NCBI GenBank assembly: GCA_041753515.1
Contig: JBGSUE010000028.1
Coordinates: 1 to 19,163 of the forward strand
From: JBGSUE01 sp041753515
Lineage (GTDB): Bacteria > Patescibacteriota > Microgenomatia > UBA10105 > UBA927
Direction: 5' to 3'
Length of the DNA stretch: 19,163 nt
Under the pieces are notes generated by a model. The model was not told the origin of the DNA and did no database searches. It saw nothing but the letters and a program-made list of their open reading frames with translations. Below, piece after piece: positions 15,135 to 19,163 of the stretch. Every line of letters begins with the position of its first letter. The first letter of the stretch is position 1. The position numbers and the translations under genes are program-made.

Positions 15135-15168
15135 ATCACACTTGTGGGAATATGCACAAAAGTGTGAT
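15135..15168 (+). repeat. Strong inverted repeat after the 519-residue gene
   Basis: ATCACACTTGTG (15135-15146) pairs with CACAAAAGTGTGAT (15155-15168): twelve pairs with a two-A bulge and an eight-base loop. It starts seven bases after the upstream stop. No T-run follows, so it is not a standard terminator; it may protect or process the 3' end, or bind a protein. Confidence 0.65.
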
Positions 15169-15182
15169 GATGGATTTCCTGT

Positions 15183-15212
15183 TTGATATTGGTGGGGTGA
15201 GGAGGGTATACT
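15183..15212 (+). promoter_or_regulatory. Candidate promoter of tgt
   Basis: TTGATA (15183-15188), 18-base spacer, TATACT (15207-15212), each five of six to consensus. The start would be near 15219, giving a leader of about 112 bases before the tgt ATG that contains two further structured elements. Confidence 0.5.
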
Positions 15213-15248
15213 AAAAAAACTCAGGTTTGAAAGGAGTTTTTTCAGTAT
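15208..15248. terminator. Hairpin with T-run, probable terminator of the regulator/519-residue unit
   Basis: ATACTAAAAAAACTC (15208-15222) pairs with GAGTTTTTTCAGTAT (15234-15248) with one A-C mismatch, loop 11 bases. A/T tracts lie on both arms. The GC core is weak (three pairs), so efficiency is doubtful. Its 5' arm overlaps the -10 of the tgt promoter, so on DNA it could also be a binding site. Confidence 0.45.
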
Positions 15249-15249
15249 C

Positions 15250-15317
15250 CACCCATCTAATCCGCTTTTTGCCATGTACCATACGCTACATGGCTGCAAA
15301 CCGGAGTAAGATGGGTG
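15250..15317 (+). promoter_or_regulatory. Nested hairpin in the tgt leader, possible cis-regulatory RNA
   Basis: Three stacked stems: CACCCATCT (15250-15258) with AGATGGGTG (15309-15317); TCCG (15261-15264) with CGGA (15302-15305); GCCATGT (15271-15277) with ACATGGC (15288-15294), apical loop ACCATACGCT. It ends 13 bases before the tgt ATG. GGGT at 15313-15316 can alternatively pair with ACCC at 15327-15330 next to the start codon. It does not look like the known short preQ1 riboswitch. Confidence 0.55.
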
Positions 15318-15330
15318 TACAATTTTACCC

Positions 15331-16410
15331 ATGGCAGCAGAAGGATTTTCATTTGAAGTAACGACACGGAGTAAAAAGTCGAAAGCGCGCTGCGGGATAA
15401 TCCATACGCCGCATGGGGATATTGAGACACCGGCATTCGTACCGGTCGGAACACAGGCGAGTGTAAAATCACTTACTCCTGACGAGCTCAAAGATCTTGA
15501 TACCCATCTCTTTTTTGTGAATACCTATCATATGTATCTGCGGCCGGGTTTGGACGTCATACAAAAAGCCGGCGGACTTCATGCGTTCATGAACTGGGAC
15601 CGGCCGGTTATCACCGACTCTGGGGGGTTTCAGATATTTTCACTGGCCAAGAAACAGGAACTGGTCAAGATCGGGGATGACGGAGTCCAGTTTCAGTCAC
15701 ATTGGGATGGAAGCAAACACATATTTACGCCGGAGACATCCATGGAGTACCAGAATATGTTGGGATCGGATATCCATATTGCATTCGATGACTGTACCCC
15801 GTATGGGGTAACGCACAAGCAGGCGGAAAAATCACTGACGCGTACGCACGAGTGGGCGAAGCGGTCTTTGGATTGTCACGGAACAAAACATGCGTTGTAC
15901 GGATCTGTTCAGGGCAGTGTGTATGAAGATTTACGGAAAAAGTCTGCAAAATATATATCATCATTGAACTTCGACGGTATAGCAATCGGAGGGGTGTCTG
16001 TCGGGGAGTCGAAGGCTGAAATGGCGCAGGTCCTTGACTGGGTGTGCCCGTTCTTTCCTGAAGAAAAACCACGGCATCTTCTGGGAGTAGGGGAGCTGGA
16101 TGATATCCCGGTCCTCATCGCGCATGGTATTGACACGTTCGACTGTGTCCAGCCAACCAGGCTTGCCCGTATGGGATATCTCTATGCAGATAACACAGCC
16201 ATTGATATCAACAAAAAAGAATTCGCGCCTGATATGAATCCGATAGTGGATTCCTGTACATGTTATACATGCGTGAATTTTTCCCGGGCATATGTACATC
16301 ATTTATTCCGTGTCCGGGAATTATTAGCCTATCGTCTTGCCACAATTCATAATATTCATTATATGAATACAATAATTACTCATATTCGTTCACACATATA
16401 TGAAACGTAA
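15331..16410 (+). CDS. tgt: Queuine/preQ1 tRNA-ribosyltransferase
   Basis: 359 residues, normal for bacterial Tgt. The catalytic residues are present: Asp96 in TDSGGFQ and the nucleophile Asp271 in DCVQPTR. IAFDDCTPY and GIAIGGVSVGE, which shape the base pocket, are intact. The zinc site is complete: Cys309, Cys311, Cys314 and His340. The enzyme swaps guanine 34 for preQ1 in tRNAs with GUN anticodons. A stop lies in frame at 15307, so the ATG at 15331 is the first reasonable start; it has no Shine-Dalgarno. No other queuosine gene is in the window, so the base may be imported or made elsewhere. It overlaps the next gene by 11 bases. Confidence 0.97.
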   Translation: MAAEGFSFEVTTRSKKSKARCGIIHTPHGDIETPAFVPVGTQASVKSLTPDELKDLDTHLFFVNTYHMYLRPGLDVIQKAGGLHAFMNWDRPVITDSGGFQIFSLAKKQELVKIGDDGVQFQSHWDGSKHIFTPETSMEYQNMLGSDIHIAFDDCTPYGVTHKQAEKSLTRTHEWAKRSLDCHGTKHALYGSVQGSVYEDLRKKSAKYISSLNFDGIAIGGVSVGESKAEMAQVLDWVCPFFPEEKPRHLLGVGELDDIPVLIAHGIDTFDCVQPTRLARMGYLYADNTAIDINKKEFAPDMNPIVDSCTCYTCVNFSRAYVHHLFRVRELLAYRLATIHNIHYMNTIITHIRSHIYET

Positions 16411-17290
16411 AACGAAACAACATAGGGTATTGCATGGTATCGGAATTATGTTCGGATTCTTTTTGTTGTTTGCTGGTGTATGTTTGTGGTATGTGTTTTC
16501 TTTCAATCCTGAATTCGACAGGGCACTATTGCATGTTACCGGAGAAGGGGATTTTCATGTTGTGTGGTTTCCGTCTGAATCATCAGATACAGTCACAATA
16601 GTACTGCCAGCCGATGCAGTAGTTGCCCAGGAGCAGATGTTTAATCAATACACATTATCATCCCTATGGAGGTTTTCCCGTCAACCCGGGTCGGACCGTA
16701 TTATTTTACATAAAATTGTGAGCAGGATGCTCCAAATTCCGGTGAAAGATGTCATACATGATGGAGAAAAATCATCAGTATTGGCATTCCCATTTCCCCA
16801 AACTTCATTATCGTACAGGGAATTTATCTATTATTATTTTCGGTTGAAGAAAGAAAGTTTGACAGGTAACACAACCCGCTATGATATTTCCACAGATGAA
16901 TATGTCGTGAATATGATTCTTCCGGATGGCCAGCGTGTACAGGCAATCAATACAGATGTAGTTTCGAGACGTCTCAAGCATGTTTTTGAATCTCAAAAGT
17001 TAAAGGAGGAGGCATTGCGGATTTCGCTATTAAATAGTACCGGAATATCAGGAAGGGCAGAAAAGGCAGCAGACTATTTTTCGCGTGTTGGATTATTTAT
17101 CAGTCAAACAGGAAATGTTGTAGGAAAGTATGAACCATGCAGCTTTTCTGCAAAGGACAGCCTGGAGGAATCGTATACCGCACGGTATTTAAAAACGCAG
17201 TATTCATGTACATTTATTCCGAAATCATCAGACGGACCGTATGATATTGAACTGAATATCGGAACAACATTATTTCCATTTGGCGGATAA
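16400..17290 (+). CDS. Membrane-anchored LCP-like protein with LytR_C domain
   Basis: 296 residues. A basic N-terminus precedes one membrane helix (14-34). Residues 45-195 follow the course of the LytR-CpsA-Psr fold (HVVWFPSESSDTVTIVLPAD, then SLWRFSR, then ILHKIVSRMLQIPVKDVI), but the catalytic arginine/aspartate pattern of true LCP ligases (PRD...) is not seen; here it reads LPAD. Residues 206-290 are a LytR_C domain: RISLLNSTGISGRAEKAADYF, RVGLFI. LCP enzymes join glycopolymers to the cell wall; this one may be inactive or only bind. It overlaps tgt by 11 bases and ends 3 bases from the convergent TPR gene. Confidence 0.82.
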   Translation: MKRKTKQHRVLHGIGIMFGFFLLFAGVCLWYVFSFNPEFDRALLHVTGEGDFHVVWFPSESSDTVTIVLPADAVVAQEQMFNQYTLSSLWRFSRQPGSDRIILHKIVSRMLQIPVKDVIHDGEKSSVLAFPFPQTSLSYREFIYYYFRLKKESLTGNTTRYDISTDEYVVNMILPDGQRVQAINTDVVSRRLKHVFESQKLKEEALRISLLNSTGISGRAEKAADYFSRVGLFISQTGNVVGKYEPCSFSAKDSLEESYTARYLKTQYSCTFIPKSSDGPYDIELNIGTTLFPFGG

Positions 17291-17293
17291 CAG

Positions 17294-18061
17294 TTAGGAA
17301 TCATCACTGTCGTCACCATCTTCTCCTGTAGGTGATATATCCGGCTTGTCAGTGTGCACGGCATGGGATTTTGTATATGTTGTCAGAATGCTGGTTGGGA
17401 GGAAAGAGGGCTGCAATGCATATTTTTTACCTCTTTTGATTTCACGGATAAATACCGTAAGAGTTTTTTGGTCTACGTATTTTATCGTTGTTGAATATTC
17501 ATATTTTGCCTGTAATAGTTTCAGAAGACGGAATGCAATATCATCAGGGAGTGCACCAAGATATCTGTTGTCCGCATCACGGATTTCTATGCAGTGTTTT
17601 TTCGGGTTAAGAAAGACAATATCACCACAGTGCATAGTGGAGAGAATATTAATTTGGGCGGGGTTGACGCAGGATACGATTTTTGTTTTTCCGGGATCTT
17701 CAATAAACTGCATAGGGGGCATTGTGCTGTTTTGCAGAGATGATTGTTGATGATTGTATATTCCCGATGTAATGGTTGAGAGATTTTTAGATGTAATGTG
17801 ATTATACGGATCCAGACGTTTAGCTTTTTCAAATATTTTTTTGGCATCCTGGATATTCCCCAGTTTGAGAAATGCAAAACCGAGTCTGTTATACGTGTCT
17901 ACGTCTTTCGGTGATGATTTCAAAATGTCTTTATTGACGGTGACTGCCGCCTGCCATTCATGCCGGAGTGCGTATTTTATCGCGAGTGATTTTTTCTTTT
18001 CAATGTCTGCAGGTATGTCTGAATCAATCACAATATCATCCGGATCTGTGTGTGTTGTCAT
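17294..18061 (-). CDS. TPR-repeat protein with an uncharacterised C-terminal beta-rich domain
   Basis: 255 residues, no signal or membrane segment, so probably cytoplasmic. Two TPR units lie at about 24-57 and 58-91 (AIKYALRHEWQAAVTVNKDIL, then YNRLGFAFLKLGNIQDAKKIFEKAKRLDP). After a Ser/Gln linker, residues 138-215 form a compact domain (GDIVFLNPKKHCIEIRDADN, YLGALPDDIAFRLLKLL, TLTVFIREIKRG) that recalls HIRAN-like small beta domains, a weak resemblance only. The tail is acidic (GEDGDDSDDS). It converges with the LytR_C gene with a 3-base gap and no obvious terminator. Binding partners unknown. Confidence 0.85.
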   Translation of the reverse strand: MTTHTDPDDIVIDSDIPADIEKKKSLAIKYALRHEWQAAVTVNKDILKSSPKDVDTYNRLGFAFLKLGNIQDAKKIFEKAKRLDPYNHITSKNLSTITSGIYNHQQSSLQNSTMPPMQFIEDPGKTKIVSCVNPAQINILSTMHCGDIVFLNPKKHCIEIRDADNRYLGALPDDIAFRLLKLLQAKYEYSTTIKYVDQKTLTVFIREIKRGKKYALQPSFLPTSILTTYTKSHAVHTDKPDISPTGEDGDDSDDS

Positions 18062-18082
18062 CCGAAAAAGGGTATCATTTTC

Positions 18083-18111
18083 TTGAGAAATGTCAAGACA
18101 CCTAGTAGAAT
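18083..18111 (+). promoter_or_regulatory. Candidate promoter of yebC
   Basis: TTGAGA (18083-18088), 17-base spacer, TAGAAT (18106-18111), each five of six to consensus. The start near 18118 gives a leader of about 70 bases that includes the repeat cluster at 18140-18174. On the minus strand a perfect TTGACA (18096-18091) lies in front of the TPR gene, but its -10 is poor. Confidence 0.5.
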
Positions 18112-18139
18112 AGACGATACTAATCTACGAATTATGCGG

Positions 18140-18174
18140 ATACGAATATTCGTTGAATTCGTATGCATTCGTAT
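18140..18174. repeat. Cluster of ATTCGTAT sites before yebC
   Basis: ATACGAAT (18140-18147) is followed by ATTCGTAT at 18157-18164 and again at 18167-18174. The last two are direct repeats exactly 10 bases apart, one helix turn; the first is inverted to them and can pair with either. A GAATATTC palindrome (18144-18151) lies inside. This looks like a protein-binding array or an RNA hairpin with two alternative partners, ending 15 bases before the ATG. Confidence 0.6.
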
Positions 18175-18189
18175 ATTTGCATCGCGTTT

Positions 18190-18729
18190 ATGAGCGGACA
18201 TTCCAAGTGGTCGAAAGTAAAACATCAGAAAGCTGTGACAGACGCATCAAAAGCATCTGATTTCACGCGTGCGTCGCGTGCTCTTTCAATTGCCGTGAGA
18301 AACGGTGGAGGAGTGATTGATCCGGAAAAAAATTTTAAGCTTCGATTAGCTATCGAGAAAGCAAAAGACGTGAATATGCCAAAAGATACGATAGAGCGCG
18401 CTATTTTGCGCGCACTCGGCGGTACAGTCGGTCAGTTGCAGGAGCTCGTGTATGAGGCGGTAGGTCCTGATGGGATTTGCTGTATTATACGTTCAGTAAC
18501 TGACAATAAATCACGAACTGTATCACTGATAAAAGGTGTACTCGGCAGACACAATTTTCATCTGGCTGCCCAAGGCAGTGTTCTGTATCAATTCAGGATT
18601 GGGGAGGGGCATGAGTATGAAGCTTTATATCCGTTGGAAGCAACAGATGCTCACAGGTCTGTTGTAGAAAAAGTTACAGAAGCTCTCATGGACCTTGATG
18701 ACGTCCAGGAAATCTCTGCAAATATATGA
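18190..18729 (+). CDS. yebC: YebC/PmpR-family protein, short form
   Basis: 179 residues from the ATG at 18190 (MSGHSKWSKVKHQK, the family beginning); the in-frame ATG at 18163 would add nine odd residues. Residues 1-130 match YebC well: the DNA/RNA-binding helical domain with RNGGGVIDPEKNFKLRLAIEKAK and MPKDTIERAI, then YEAVGPDGICCIIRSVTDNKSRT. The family is usually 235-250 residues. Here the text passes almost directly from SVLYQFRIGEG to a terminal YPLEATDAHRSVVEK...ALMDLDDVQEISANI, so most of the inserted third domain is missing. YebC proteins act as regulators or, as shown for some, ease ribosome stalling at proline stretches. The stop overlaps the next start (ATGA). Confidence 0.92.
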   Translation: MSGHSKWSKVKHQKAVTDASKASDFTRASRALSIAVRNGGGVIDPEKNFKLRLAIEKAKDVNMPKDTIERAILRALGGTVGQLQELVYEAVGPDGICCIIRSVTDNKSRTVSLIKGVLGRHNFHLAAQGSVLYQFRIGEGHEYEALYPLEATDAHRSVVEKVTEALMDLDDVQEISANI

Positions 18730-19163
18730 ATCTATTGCATTTACTTGTACGGTTTATTATTTTACGGTATCGCAGATGGAACAGAAAAACGACTCTCTCG
18801 AAACGTCAGCAGTTTGTCGTCATTACATGTATTTTGACGGCAGGATTGATAACAACACAGCTTGTGCCTGTAGATTACCGGTATCAGCTGGTCGCGGTAT
18901 TATCACTTCTTTCATTTATCCTGAGCGCATTTGGACTCCGTGAAGATTTAAAAGGATTTGAATGGTATTCCCTTTTGTCGCTTCCGGTCATGTTCACTGC
19001 GGCAATTTGTCTTTTTTATTTTCTTCTGCCGGTCAGGTGGCTGACAAGAATACCGATAGCCGTATTATATGCAGTCGGCATGTATGCACTTCTCCTGACG
19101 GAGAATATCTACAATATTGCAGCAAACCGCTCGATTGCACTCCTGCGTCCTGCACATACTGTT
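18726..19163 (+). CDS. Multi-pass membrane protein, 3' end outside the window (DUF5656-like)
   Basis: An ATG at 18726 overlaps the yebC stop and opens a frame of 146 codons that continues past the right edge. The first 28 residues are basic (RFIILRYRRWNRKTTLSKRQ), followed by membrane segments at about 29-47, 53-68, 80-101 and 106-124, consistent with a cytoplasmic N-terminus. The segment TENIYNIAANRSIALLRPAHTV is distinctive and reminds me of a membrane family seen in Microgenomates (DUF5656), a memory-based assignment. There is no enzyme motif. Function unknown. Confidence 0.78.
   Translation, partial: MNLLHLLVRFIILRYRRWNRKTTLSKRQQFVVITCILTAGLITTQLVPVDYRYQLVAVLSLLSFILSAFGLREDLKGFEWYSLLSLPVMFTAAICLFYFLLPVRWLTRIPIAVLYAVGMYALLLTENIYNIAANRSIALLRPAHTV

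Noticed and set aside
15250..15317. preQ1 riboswitch before tgt
   Set aside because: The position is suggestive, but the short pseudoknot and A-rich tail of the known class are not seen; kept only as an unclassified structured leader.
15129..15330. Insertion-sequence or MITE remnant suggested by several inverted repeats
   Set aside because: The repeats are unrelated to one another, there is no target-site duplication and no transposase fragment.

Overview
The window looks like chromosomal DNA of a small-genome bacterium of the Patescibacteria (Candidate Phyla Radiation) type, perhaps a Microgenomates-like lineage. This rests on indirect evidence: housekeeping genes packed with overlaps of a few bases, many starts without a Shine-Dalgarno sequence (several GTG), shortened or degenerate versions of universal families (Lgt, YebC, an LCP-like protein), and small secreted or membrane proteins of types I associate with these genomes (DUF5666-like, Ig-like, LytR_C, a membrane protein after yebC). 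TGA ends several well-supported genes, so the code is the standard bacterial one and the TGA-as-glycine lineages (Gracilibacteria, Absconditabacteria) are unlikely. No phage, IS element or CRISPR array was seen.

Layout. 1-1843 (minus): an Ig-like membrane-anchored protein, a secreted DUF5666-like protein and an M24 metallopeptidase that runs off the left edge. 1889-10632 (plus): a nearly continuous run of a metallo-beta-lactamase-fold hydrolase, dnaB, tRNA-Leu(CAA), leucyl aminopeptidase pepA, an MFS transporter, a divergent lgt, a DksA/TraR-type zinc-finger protein, an RluA-family pseudouridine synthase, a CPA2-type cation/proton antiporter with an RCK domain, and a small coiled-coil protein. 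10716-12227 (minus): three very small membrane proteins followed by a membrane-tethered, atypical response-regulator receiver domain. 12368-15128 (plus): a regulator with a PhoB/OmpR-type winged helix behind a P-loop-less AAA-like region, overlapping a 519-residue protein of unknown family. 15129-15330: a structured intergenic region leading into tgt. 15331-17290: tgt and an LCP-like/LytR_C protein. 17294-18061 (minus): a TPR protein. 18190-19163: a short yebC and the start of a membrane protein cut by the right edge.

The part most likely to be undescribed is 10716-15128. Two divergent transcription units appear to share one control site: a perfect 7-1-7 palindrome (12348-12362) that supplies the -35 box of a strong candidate promoter on each strand. 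One unit encodes a DNA-binding protein and a large unknown soluble protein; the other encodes three membrane proteins and a membrane-bound receiver domain lacking the conserved lysine. Together they look like an envelope-associated sensing or regulatory module. Its function is not known to me, and the functional link between the units is inference from layout and the shared site.
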